Positions 8,946-16,285 of a DNA stretch of 64,000 nt are shown in pieces; the first letter of the stretch is position 1, and each line of letters opens with the position of its first letter. Made by a program: the position numbers and the translations under genes. The notes beneath the pieces are model-generated. The model was not told the DNA's origin. It saw only the letters and a list, made by a program, of their open reading frames with translations, and did not search any database. This DNA comes from Tautonia marina (GTDB lineage Bacteria > Planctomycetota > Planctomycetia > Isosphaerales > Isosphaeraceae): NCBI RefSeq assembly GCF_009177065.1, contig NZ_WEZF01000001.1, positions 434,001-498,000 on the forward strand, in the 5' to 3' direction.

Positions 8946-9341
8946 TCACCGTTTCCTCTTGGCCTTCTCGCCGACCGACGAAGGAATCCGCAAGAACGTT
9001 AGCACCAAGAACGAGACAATCCAGATGGGAGTGCCGAACATGAGGAACCAGATCGCGGTGACGAACAGGAGAAAGCCGCTCGCGGTGACATTGCCGAGCC
9101 ACTTCTGGGGGGCAGGATAAACATGCACCGTTATATAATAAGGAATCAAGACGACGAAAACGATTGCCACGGAGTAGAACGACCGAACCACCAACGCCCC
9201 GATCACGACGATTCCTCGAAGGTTTTCGGACTTAACGTCCGCAATCATCGGGCCGCGAGGAGTGATTGTCCATGTGAGCACGCCCGGCTTCGCGGCTCCG
9301 GTGCATCGCATGGATATGTGGTGCGGCGGGTTGAGGCCCAA
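8946..9341 (-). CDS. Small hypothetical membrane protein
   Basis: A 131-residue frame, not recognised. The N-terminal ~21 residues are polar and may not be translated; a Met at residue 22 (MIADVKSENL) is an alternative start. The rest holds about three hydrophobic stretches (RGIVVIGALVV through VVLIPYYITV, then ASGFLLFVTAIWFLMF, and PIWIVSFLVLTFLRI) and ends in a basic tail (GEKAKRKR), consistent with an inner-membrane protein. It lies on the same strand and next to the cassette genes and has a similarly low GC, so it may belong to the acquired island, but no clear attC site separates it from the SRPBCC gene. Confidence 0.5.
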   Translation of the reverse strand: MGLNPPHHISMRCTGAAKPGVLTWTITPRGPMIADVKSENLRGIVVIGALVVRSFYSVAIVFVVLIPYYITVHVYPAPQKWLGNVTASGFLLFVTAIWFLMFGTPIWIVSFLVLTFLRIPSSVGEKAKRKR

Positions 9342-9363
9342 ACAGGCGCTCTGTGCCCGTGCA

Positions 9364-9894
9364 CTATTCGCTGTGGTCGGTCCAATCGACTGGAAAACTC
9401 GAACGCGATGAGCTAACTAACAGCTCATCGATGCGACAGTAGCCCATTTCCATTGCAACTCCCATCCCAGTCGCCAGGGCCTCATCGCGTGCCTTTGTTG
9501 ACGCATACTCGATCAACGTGGTGACCGTCGTTCCCAGGTTCGTTTCCTGAAAAGTGATGGTAATGACCGTTTCTTGGCTTGTGCCATCGGCTGAATTGCC
9601 TATCAGGTGCTTTTCGTCTTGAACGATCTTGCTATGCGTTTCGATTTCACGAAAGTTGCCGACAATTGCAATCTTCGATCCGTTTGCTTCATTTCGAAAC
9701 ACGTTCTCATACTTGCCTTCGACTCGAAAATCCATCTCGCAGATGGGCATCGACCAGCCCGGCGGTCCGAGCATCCAGTGACGAACCAAGTCGGCGTCGG
9801 TGAAAGGTTTCCAAACCGAGCTAACAGGCGCATCGAAGCTTCTCACGACCTCAACCTGGGTGTCAGACGGGGTGTTTACGACTGCTGGTTTCAT
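9364..9894 (-). CDS. SRPBCC (AHSA1-like) protein, cassette gene
   Basis: A 176-residue START/Bet v1-fold protein of the AHSA1-like family, which bind hydrophobic ligands or act in stress responses; the ligand is unknown. Family landmarks are the opening VVRSFDAPVSSVWKPFTD, the WMLGPPGWSMPICEMDFRVEGKY segment, and a C-terminal helix with EMGYCRIDELL. The start is set at 9894 because a strong AAAGGAGGAG ribosome-binding site lies just upstream; a longer frame to 9945 would run through that site. Codon use is richer in A/T than in the flanking chromosomal genes. An attC core site (10001-10007) lies 107 bp upstream on the same strand, so it should be the next cassette in the array. Its own attC was not found. 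Confidence 0.8.
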   Translation of the reverse strand: MKPAVVNTPSDTQVEVVRSFDAPVSSVWKPFTDADLVRHWMLGPPGWSMPICEMDFRVEGKYENVFRNEANGSKIAIVGNFREIETHSKIVQDEKHLIGNSADGTSQETVITITFQETNLGTTVTTLIEYASTKARDEALATGMGVAMEMGYCRIDELLVSSSRSSFPVDWTDHSE

Positions 9895-10000
9895 TTTCTT
9901 CTCCTCCTTTGTATTGGCGAATTTTGGCGGACACGCGAGTTTCAACAGCTTTCATCGAGATTCGTTCGCGGACAAACAGTGGTAAGAGGTTATCTTAGCC

Positions 10001-10095
10001 ACATAACGACCAAGCTCAGCGGACCGCCGAGAACAAGCCCCATATTACAAGAAACCTCCGCAGCGGGCCGGGTCCGCTGCAGCGCCAGGTTAGGC
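10001..10095 (-). other. attC site 1 (downstream of the phosphatase cassette)
   Basis: On the minus strand it starts with GCCTAAC (10095-10089) and ends with GTTATGT (10007-10001). The arms CTGCAGCGGACC and GGTCCGCTGAGC pair with one unpaired base. The phosphatase gene stop codon lies inside the first core. Confidence 0.82.
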
Positions 10096-10647
10096 GTCGG
10101 CCGCGCCGGCCAGGCGCCTCCAGTACCGCTTTTCGACAGCCCGCATATTCTCGACGGTGCGCAGGCGGTCGAGAAACGGCAGCATGTCCCGCAACTCGGT
10201 GTCTGCTGGTTGGCCCTCGAAGAGGTGCACCCTCAGGTGGTTGCCGTAGTTCCGCTCCAGCTTCGCTGGCGTGTCATCGATCATCAGAACCCGCTCCAGG
10301 GCGAAGCCGACCCGCTTGACCTTCTTCAGGTCCTTGACCCAGTAGTACTCCTGGGTCTCGGGATGGAGCCGCCGGGTACAGCGTTCACACGACCAGACGA
10401 ACCGGAGCGACGAGGGATCGGGGAACAGGCCGCCGACCAGTGCAAGGACGTAAGGGCCGCTGGCGGACGACCAGACGGAGAGATCATACCAGCCGGCGAC
10501 GGTACGAAGGAACTCGGCGAGGTGGGGCCGCCGGTAGACGGCGAAGGAGGCGACGCGGAAGTCGGGTTCTCCGAGGTCGGGCCGATGCTCGGTGGTGGCA
10601 GAGGCCAGCGTCTCGTCAAGGTCGAGGATCAGGAGGGGCTTGCTCAC
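10090..10647 (-). CDS. FCP1/NIF-like HAD phosphatase, cassette gene
   Basis: A 185-residue HAD-superfamily protein resembling the NLI-interacting-factor/FCP1 phosphatase group. The nucleophile motif DLDET is at residues 9-13 (Asp9, Asp11, Thr13). Next come the FCP1-like stretches RRPHLAEFLRTVAGWYDLSVWSSA and a late VLMIDDTP acidic motif followed by YGNHLRVHLFEG. The start is GTG at 10647, with AGAGG a few bases upstream and a core attC site 17 bp upstream. The TAA stop lies within the attC core, the compact arrangement typical of gene cassettes. The substrate is unknown; related domains act on phosphoproteins or small metabolites. Assignment to the family is good, while any specific role is open. 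Confidence 0.82.
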   Translation of the reverse strand: MSKPLLILDLDETLASATTEHRPDLGEPDFRVASFAVYRRPHLAEFLRTVAGWYDLSVWSSASGPYVLALVGGLFPDPSSLRFVWSCERCTRRLHPETQEYYWVKDLKKVKRVGFALERVLMIDDTPAKLERNYGNHLRVHLFEGQPADTELRDMLPFLDRLRTVENMRAVEKRYWRRLAGAADA

Positions 10648-10663
10648 GGGGACCTCTGGAGCC

Positions 10664-10763
10664 GCCTAACGCCCAAGCTCAGCGGACCGGCCCGCCGAGG
10701 GAGAGCCACGACTGACCAAGAAGCGCCGCGGCGGGCCGGGTCCGCTGCAGCGCGAGGTTAGGC
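10664..10763 (-). other. attC site 2 (downstream of the cyclase cassette)
   Basis: On the minus strand it reads GCCTAAC, spacer CTCGC, arm GCTGCAGCGGACC, a GC-rich middle with its own pairing, arm GGTCCGCTGAGC, spacer TTGGGC, then GTTAGGC. The extra base in the first arm fixes the orientation. The cyclase stop codon falls inside the first core. Confidence 0.87.
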
Positions 10764-12026
10764 GTCGGGTTCAAGCCCGGTCTCCGTGACATCACCCAGG
10801 GCGTTGACTTTAGCACAATAAAGCTCGTTAGAGTGAGCGTAAATATAATTCAGTCCTCTTACATACTCTGAAAACGCCGGTGGCTTTCGCTTTCCGCGCC
10901 AGTGAATTTCGAAGTTCGTCGAGTCCTTGAGCTCTACCCCCCAGAGGTAGGGGCAACCTCGAATCATTCCCCCGGGGCTGTTCCAATCGAAATAGTAAAG
11001 CAAGCAACCGAGTGTAGAATACTCCCTTAGTTCGACAGTCAGCGGGGCACATTCCTCCGAACGATCGCACAATTGCTTGGCTCTTTGCCGAGCACACTTT
11101 GATAGATAGGGTTTCCAAAAACTGACGCATTGATCATAGGACTCGTATACGCCTTTTTTGTTTTCTTTGACCCAGTAGTCGTAGCTCTTCTCGGTAGGGA
11201 TGAAAATCCAGAGGCATTCCAGATCGGGTCCGAACGGCTCGCCCGCGCAGGCCAGCTCTTCGTCAATCCCCTCTGGACGAGCTGAATCCCGCCCGTGCGC
11301 CGATGTCCACCGATAGTCACGGAACACGCCACCATTTATGTGAATCAAAGCAATATTTCGGGAAGTCCCCCAGCGAGGACTTAGGTGATCAACGTCCGAC
11401 CATGCATAAGAGCTAAGCTGAAAGCTGTTTTTCCACTGCGATTTCAGTGCAGACCGGTCCCAGTGTGTGTCGGCTTCGTCCATCTTAAACAATTGGCGAA
11501 CTTCAATCTCGTCGCCATGCTTGACGGTAACGCTAACCGGGTCGCCAAACGAGAAGGGGCTCGGGGCTGATGGCTCTCGCTTTCCGAAATGGTATTCGAG
11601 AGCCGACTTTGACCACAGGACGCCGTCGTCGTTCGCCGAGTCCATGACTCGCTGGGCATCGTTGATAGCGTGTCCGCACAGATTAGGGTTGCCGTTGATG
11701 TCGCGAGTGACTTCCACGTCGCCGGAATTCAATCCGATTCGTAGATGCACCTGCCTACTCTTTGCCCAGCCCTTTGCCTTATCAATCAACTCGAGCAACC
11801 ATTCCACCTCTGATTTTCCGGTATCGTCGCAGTTGAGAAAGCCGAGGGCCATCCCATCACCTGTCGGTAGCGCAACCAGCCTCAACTCGCCTTCGGAAGA
11901 TAGGAGTGGACGCAGAAGATCCCTCACGGTAGTGGTTAGTTCGCCCACAAGAGCCTTTTGCTCGACAGGCGGAAGCTTGGAGAAAGAGACCATATCCATG
12001 AATACGATGGTTGCATTTTTAGCCAT
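10758..12026 (-). CDS. Class III nucleotidyl cyclase with unknown C-terminal domain, cassette gene
   Basis: Residues ~4-185 form a class III cyclase homology domain: metal-binding Asp11 (FMDMVSFSK), Asp57 (PTGDGMALGF), RIGLNSGDV, and an NDAQRV motif supplying the Asn and Arg of the catalytic site. The position four residues before Asp57, often the purine-selecting Lys in adenylate/guanylate cyclases, is Leu, so the substrate base cannot be called. Residues ~185-422 form a separate region rich in Trp, Tyr and Cys that I do not recognise. There is no transmembrane segment. The start ATG is 35 bp after an attC core, and the protein ends in DA with TAA inside the attC core. Cassette location, low GC and a cyclase plus unknown domain make a defence or second-messenger role conceivable, which is inference only. 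Confidence 0.78.
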   Translation of the reverse strand: MAKNATIVFMDMVSFSKLPPVEQKALVGELTTTVRDLLRPLLSSEGELRLVALPTGDGMALGFLNCDDTGKSEVEWLLELIDKAKGWAKSRQVHLRIGLNSGDVEVTRDINGNPNLCGHAINDAQRVMDSANDDGVLWSKSALEYHFGKREPSAPSPFSFGDPVSVTVKHGDEIEVRQLFKMDEADTHWDRSALKSQWKNSFQLSSYAWSDVDHLSPRWGTSRNIALIHINGGVFRDYRWTSAHGRDSARPEGIDEELACAGEPFGPDLECLWIFIPTEKSYDYWVKENKKGVYESYDQCVSFWKPYLSKCARQRAKQLCDRSEECAPLTVELREYSTLGCLLYYFDWNSPGGMIRGCPYLWGVELKDSTNFEIHWRGKRKPPAFSEYVRGLNYIYAHSNELYCAKVNALGDVTETGLEPDA

Positions 12027-12056
12027 GATCGCGACCCAGTGAGTTCGATTTGAGCC

Positions 12057-12156
12057 GCCTAACGACCAAGCTCAGCGGACCACCCCGCCCGAGCGACCTT
12101 CGATTGTACCGGCGAGCGTCGCGGCGGGGTGGGTCCGCTGCAGCGCGAGGTTAGGC
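12057..12156 (-). other. attC site 3 (upstream end of the array)
   Basis: It has the same cores and arms as site 2 (GCCTAAC at 12156-12150, GTTAGGC at 12063-12057 on the minus strand). It closes a short cassette of about 290 bp (12062-12348) that has no convincing gene. One open frame without an ATG ends at a TAA inside the core. Confidence 0.85.
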
Positions 12157-12675
12157 GGTCGAAGTCCTCCATCCGAGCGATCTGGGAGGGCGGGGCGAGA
12201 CTCGCGATGAGTGCGGGGTCGCCGCGATCGGGTCTGTCGCTGGTACACGGCCGTGGTGGCCGCCGAGTCGGTTTCCCTTGGGGGGCTCACCCCCCGGATA
12301 TCACCGGCCTCGCCCCGCTGTGCTCTCTGTCCGCCCCCCGCCGCCTAACCTTGTTTCGGCGCACGATTCGTCGCCATTGCAACAAACCGGCACCGAAAAT
12401 TCGTGAGAAAACACGACTGAACGCCCGTTTCACCCCGAGCATTGCATCAGTAATGTGTCTGCAATTGCAGGAGATTGCAAGGAGATTCTCGGGCTTCGAA
12501 GGAACGGACAGAGGCGGATGGCTTCGGTTCGAGGTCGCCGGTTCGGAGACGGTGCGAAGCGTCGTTGAAAAGGGGCCCCTATTGTTCAGAAAAACTGATC
12601 ATGTGTGCGTAAATTAGTGGATAGCTAGCCCCTGCGCGGGAGGGGATCAGGACGGGTCGAGGGGGGAGGCGAGGG
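12157..12675. other. Gap: short empty cassette, lone core site, then unassigned DNA
   Basis: Positions 12157-12342 are the body of a cassette with no supported gene. Positions 12343-12349 (GCCTAAC) are the boundary core site. From there to miaA the sequence is less GC-rich and shows no gene, integrase fragment or recognisable attI. Confidence 0.6.
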
Positions 12676-13614
12676 TCAGGGGAGGAGGGAGAGCAGCCGC
12701 TCGGCGGTCTGATCGGGGGGGGCGGGGTCGGAGAGGGGAAGGAACTGGACCTCGGAGAGGGAGCGGAACCAGGTGAGCTGGCGCTTGGCGAACTGGCGGG
12801 TGCGGGTCTGGATGAGGTCGATGGCGGCGGCCTCGGAGGGGAGCCGGCCGGAGAGGAGGTCGAGGACCTCGCGGTAGCCGACGCCTTGCATGGGGACGGT
12901 GTGGGGCGGGTGCGGCTGGGCGAGCAGGCGGCGGACCTCGTCGATCAGGCCATCGGCGAACATGGATGCGACACGGCGGTTGATGCGGTCGTACAGCTCG
13001 GCGCGGGGGCGATCGAGGCAGACAACGGGGACGGAGGCGGGAGCGGGCTGGTCGTGCTCGTGCTGGAGAGTGCTGAGGGGTCGGCCGGTGAGGGTGAATA
13101 CTTCGAGAGCGCGGATGATCCGTCGGCGGTCGTTCGGGTGCAGGCGAGAGGCGGAGGCCGGATCGACGGCGGCGAGCCGGGCGTGCAGGGCGGCGTTGCC
13201 AAGCCGGTCGGCCTCGTCTTCGAGCGTCTGGCGGAGTTCGGGGTCGGCGGCGGGGCCGTCGAACAGGCCGCGGAGCAAGGCTTTCAGATACATCGGTGTG
13301 CCGCCGACGAACAGGGCGGTTCGGTTGCGCGAGGCGATGTCGGCCAGGGCCTCGGCGGCCCAGGAGCGGTAGTCGGCGACGGAGGCCGATTGCCAGGGGT
13401 CAAGCACGTCGATCAGGTGGTGCGGGACGCCTCGGCGCTCGGCTTCGGTGGGCTTGGCGGTGCCGATGTCCATGCCTCGGTACAGGGTCATCGAGTCGAG
13501 CGCGAGGATCTCGGCGTTGAGCCGCTCGGCCAGGGCGATGCCGACGCTCGTCTTGCCCGAGGCGGTCGGGCCGGTCAGGTAGATCGCCTGATGAAAGGGG
13601 TTGGTCGTGGGCAT
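12676..13614 (-). CDS. miaA: tRNA dimethylallyltransferase
   Basis: Transfers a dimethylallyl group to N6 of adenosine 37 in tRNAs reading UNN codons. The P-loop GPTASGKT is at residues 15-22. It is followed by the family motifs LDSMTLYRGMDIGTAKPT, HHLIDVLDP, FVGGTPMYLKALLRG, NDRRRIIRALEVFTLTGRPLS and the C-terminal Gly-Tyr-Arg-Glu and RQFAKRQLTWFR stretches. At 312 residues it matches the usual family length. There is no strong ribosome-binding site before the ATG at 13614 because the upstream DNA is a CAGTAGG-type repeat. It is bordered by the cassette array downstream. Confidence 0.96.
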   Translation of the reverse strand: MPTTNPFHQAIYLTGPTASGKTSVGIALAERLNAEILALDSMTLYRGMDIGTAKPTEAERRGVPHHLIDVLDPWQSASVADYRSWAAEALADIASRNRTALFVGGTPMYLKALLRGLFDGPAADPELRQTLEDEADRLGNAALHARLAAVDPASASRLHPNDRRRIIRALEVFTLTGRPLSTLQHEHDQPAPASVPVVCLDRPRAELYDRINRRVASMFADGLIDEVRRLLAQPHPPHTVPMQGVGYREVLDLLSGRLPSEAAAIDLIQTRTRQFAKRQLTWFRSLSEVQFLPLSDPAPPDQTAERLLSLLP

Positions 13615-13615
13615 G

Positions 13616-13761
13616 GGCAGTAGGCAGTAGGCAGTAGGCAGAGGATGGAAGGGAGTCGACCGGATCGCGATGAGGACCGGAGAACAGCGGAATTGATCGG
13701 AAGGACCAGGGGCCGGAAGGTTGAGGGCTCATCGCCGCCTACTGCCTACCGCCTACTGCCT
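13616..13761. repeat. Heptamer repeat pair forming a large inverted repeat
   Basis: The left part (13616-13643) holds about 3.5 tandem copies of GGCAGTA; the right part (13736-13761) holds the reverse complement with one mismatch (GCCTACTGCCTACCGCCTAC). The two could pair over ~24 bp with a ~95-nt loop. It separates the DACNV gene from miaA, both on the minus strand. Confidence 0.75.
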
Positions 13762-13763
13762 CA

Positions 13764-15179
13764 TCAGAGTTCCCAGACCCGTCGGCCGCCGAGGAACATG
13801 GACATGACGCCGTCCTGGCTGACCTTGAGGACGGGTCCGTGGTAGCTGGCCGCCAGGGCGGCGACGGTGCGGGCCCCTTCGGAGGCTCGGGCGGCGAGGA
13901 TCGCCTCGGGGGTGATGCGGAGAATCGCACCGAAGGCGAGGAGATGGGCGCGGCGATCAACGACGACCGCGCCGTCGATCCCGGCGACGGCTTCGAGGAC
14001 CGAGGCGTCGAGGTCGCCGATCCGACGGCTGAAGATCAGGTGGTGCAAGGCCCGTTTGGCCATCCGAGGGGGGAGGTGGTCGGGGTCGGCGGGGGCGTCG
14101 GGATCGAGGGGGAGCATGTCCTCAATCCGGTCGCCGGGGGCGACGAGGTGGGGGAGCGATTCCTCGGGGTCGCGCAGGAGGACGATCAGGGCGCCGACGC
14201 GGTCTTCCGAGAGGTTCAAGGCGGCCTGAAACAGCCGGGCCGCGAGGCCGGGGGGAGCCTGATCGCCGACGGCCTTGGTCCAGGAGGCGAACTTGCTGGG
14301 CACGTCGAGCAACCGCCATCGGGCGTTGGAGAAGGTGAAGACGGGCACGCCCCCGGCGAAAACCTTGATCTCTTGAGAGGGAGAAAGGACCAGGCCGACG
14401 TGATCGCCGGTCCGGGTGGCTCGGGCGTGGTGCTCGAAGCGTCGGGGGCACGGGGCGGGCAACGGGGCATGCCCCTGCACGCGCTCGGTCCAGCGCTCGA
14501 TATCAACGGCCCAGGCGAGGTCGCCGCGACGATCGACCACGAAGACGGTCCGCAGTCCGTCGCAAAGGCGGTGGATGATCTTGATCGAGGTCAGCCGGAC
14601 GTTGTACCGGGGGGCGTCGGGGGCGTTCGTCCGATCGGGAAAGGCGGGGTCGGTTTCGGTGCCGAGCAGCAGCGCGCCGGAGGAAACGCGACGGTCCTCG
14701 TAGGTCGAGAGGGCGGCCATGCGCATGGCTTCCATCGCCACCGGCAGGCGCATGGGAGCGGGAGGGTCGAGGTACTCGGTGACGATCACGTCTTCGAGGG
14801 CGTAGTCGAACAGCTCGGTCCGATCAACGGCGTCGACGTCAATCAGGGTCCGAAAGCGGAGGTCGAGAACACGGACGATCGTCTCGACCAGCTTGCGCTC
14901 GGAGCTGAGCAAGGGAACCGGGCTGACCGGCTGAAAGATGTAGCGCGAGCCGAACCAGTCGATAATCAGATCGAGCCCGTCGGGGTCGCTCAGCAGGTGG
15001 TAGTTCGGCTCGTCGGGCTGGGCGTTCCAGTGGATCGGGCTGTGGTCGCCTTCGAGGCGGAGGCGAGAGTCGGGGAAGAAGTGGTCGAGCTGTTGCCGTA
15101 AGAGCGCGTGGTAGAGGCCGACGAGCCGGGAGTTGGATCGGAAGGAACGCTCCGGGATCGGGACCGTCGGCTCGGGCAT
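13764..15179 (-). CDS. DACNV-type (DisA_N-related) sensor protein
   Basis: The C-terminal ~70 residues resemble the diadenylate cyclase (DisA_N) fold: DGA at 402-404 and, in place of the usual Arg-His-Arg motif, a sequence ARTVAALA (Arg437-Thr-Val). Loss of the second Arg suggests it no longer makes c-di-AMP and instead works as a nucleotide sensor, as proposed for DACNx domains. The N-terminal ~390 residues are not recognised beyond mixed alpha/beta content. The start is placed at 15179 (MPEPTVPIPERSF), where GGGGGA sits 9 bases upstream; an upstream in-frame Met at 15296 lacks support. It is the last gene of a minus-strand run with three two-component proteins, so it may provide or receive their signal (inference). 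Confidence 0.65.
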   Translation of the reverse strand: MPEPTVPIPERSFRSNSRLVGLYHALLRQQLDHFFPDSRLRLEGDHSPIHWNAQPDEPNYHLLSDPDGLDLIIDWFGSRYIFQPVSPVPLLSSERKLVETIVRVLDLRFRTLIDVDAVDRTELFDYALEDVIVTEYLDPPAPMRLPVAMEAMRMAALSTYEDRRVSSGALLLGTETDPAFPDRTNAPDAPRYNVRLTSIKIIHRLCDGLRTVFVVDRRGDLAWAVDIERWTERVQGHAPLPAPCPRRFEHHARATRTGDHVGLVLSPSQEIKVFAGGVPVFTFSNARWRLLDVPSKFASWTKAVGDQAPPGLAARLFQAALNLSEDRVGALIVLLRDPEESLPHLVAPGDRIEDMLPLDPDAPADPDHLPPRMAKRALHHLIFSRRIGDLDASVLEAVAGIDGAVVVDRRAHLLAFGAILRITPEAILAARASEGARTVAALAASYHGPVLKVSQDGVMSMFLGGRRVWEL

Positions 15180-15349
15180 CGGCAATCGTCCCCCATCGCT
15201 CGAACTTGGGCACGGGAAGGGGCGGAGTTGGGATTGGGACCGGGCGACGTAGTGTAGCGATTTGGCCAGGGCGTGTCGTGGCCGATTCCCGAGCAACGCA
15301 AGGGAACAGAAGCGTTCGGCCCCCGAAGCCGCAGCGTCAGGCAGCGCGA

Positions 15350-16183
15350 TCAGTGAACGTCGTCGGTGTCGTGAAGGTCGGAGTCAGGGTCGAGGTCGGG
15401 CTCGGGCTCGGGATCGACCGGGGCGTGGCGGCAGACGAGGACCAGGCGGTTGTCGTGGCGCTCGGTTGCGACGAGATCGGCGGGGACGTTTTGGAGGGAT
15501 TCGGAGGTCGCGGCGAGGGGGTCGTCAAGCAGCCAACCCTCGCTGCGGTCTTCGATGGAACAGACCAGCCGATCGGATTCGAGGCGGTAGTGAACCGACG
15601 CGATCGGTCGGCCGTTGCCTTCGTGATGGCGCCCCCAGGAGGAGGCGGAATCCCAGAGGTCGCGCAGGGCGGCGATGACGGCACAGAGGGAGTCGTTGGG
15701 CAAGGGAGTCCAGGCCCGCAGCAGGCTGCGGAGGCGAGACAGCTCGCGGAGCGGTTCGAGCGGGTCGCGCAGGTCGAAGGAGAAACAGCCTTCGGCGGGG
15801 CGTCGGCCGACATCCTTCCGCCAGGCGTCGGCAGCCGAGAGGGCGCGGAAGATCTGGTCGGGGGTGTAGGGTTTGGGCACGAAGTCGTTGGCCCCGGCGG
15901 CGTAACAGCGGGCCTCGTTTTCCTCGACACGGGCGGCCGAGACGACGACGACGGGAATCAAGGTGGTTTCGCGGGCCGACTTGATGGCCCGGCAGACCTC
16001 GTATCCGCTGAGGTCGGGCAACATCAGGTCGAGCAGGACGACGTCGGGGCGATGCCGGTGCAACAGGTCGAGGGCCTCGATGCCGCCGAGGGCCGACTGG
16101 GGCCGATAGCCGCGCATCTGGACGAGCATCGAGAGCAGCGTGTTGGCGTCGGGTTCGTCTTCAACAATCAGAGCGGTCGGCAT
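15350..16183 (-). CDS. Response regulator with degenerate ATPase-like output domain
   Basis: Residues 1-120 are a receiver with phospho-acceptor Asp52 (VVLLDLMLP) and conserved Lys104 (VPKPY). Residues ~130-250 do not contain a helix-turn-helix. They include an alpha helix followed by HHEGNGRPIASVHYRLESDRLVCSIEDRSEGW, laid out like the N and G1 boxes of anti-sigma/HATPase proteins but without the canonical Asn. The tail is very acidic (PEPEPDLDPDSD). The output may therefore be protein binding, not DNA binding. It sits between the hybrid kinase and the DACNV gene on the same strand. Confidence 0.72.
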   Translation of the reverse strand: MPTALIVEDEPDANTLLSMLVQMRGYRPQSALGGIEALDLLHRHRPDVVLLDLMLPDLSGYEVCRAIKSARETTLIPVVVVSAARVEENEARCYAAGANDFVPKPYTPDQIFRALSAADAWRKDVGRRPAEGCFSFDLRDPLEPLRELSRLRSLLRAWTPLPNDSLCAVIAALRDLWDSASSWGRHHEGNGRPIASVHYRLESDRLVCSIEDRSEGWLLDDPLAATSESLQNVPADLVATERHDNRLVLVCRHAPVDPEPEPDLDPDSDLHDTDDVH

Positions 16184-16285
16184 GAGGCCCCCTGAGGGGG
16201 AGAGACGGCGGGTTGGTCAAGGCAGCCGAGGGGCCATCCGGCAGGCACCCGACCAGCGACGGCGGAAGTACGGGCCCAGATTATT

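Larger units (their letters stand above)
10001..12349 (-). mobile_element. Integron-type cassette array without integrase (CALIN-like)
   Basis: Three attC-like sites of 95-100 bp (10001-10095, 10664-10763, 12057-12156) share the cores GCCTAAC and GTTAGGC and nearly identical arms. A lone core (GCCTAAC, 12343-12349) marks what looks like the first junction. Read on the minus strand, each site has a 5-base spacer, an arm with one extra base, a variable middle, the matching arm, a 6-base spacer and the second core, which is the canonical attC layout. Two cassette genes end with their TAA stop inside the first core. No integron integrase gene is present in the window, so the array is either stranded or served in trans. 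Confidence 0.85.

Noticed and set aside
9285-9345. Possible fourth attC site between the SRPBCC and membrane-protein genes
   Set aside because: There is a GCCTCAAC-like core and some pairing (GCCGCGAAGCC), but the second core and the conserved arm of the other sites are missing.
9408-9430. GATGAGCT/AGCTCATC palindrome
   Set aside because: It lies inside the SRPBCC reading frame (DELLVSS), so it is probably a coincidence of codons and not a terminator.
12886-13623. 245-codon plus-strand frame opposite miaA
   Set aside because: Antisense of miaA, which has complete catalytic motifs.
13616-13643. Tandem heptamers considered as a CRISPR or VNTR locus
   Set aside because: The unit is only 7 bp and no spacers exist; reported instead as an inverted repeat.
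13839-15101. 420-codon plus-strand frame opposite the DACNV gene
   Set aside because: Gly/Asp/Glu-rich antisense shadow without motifs.
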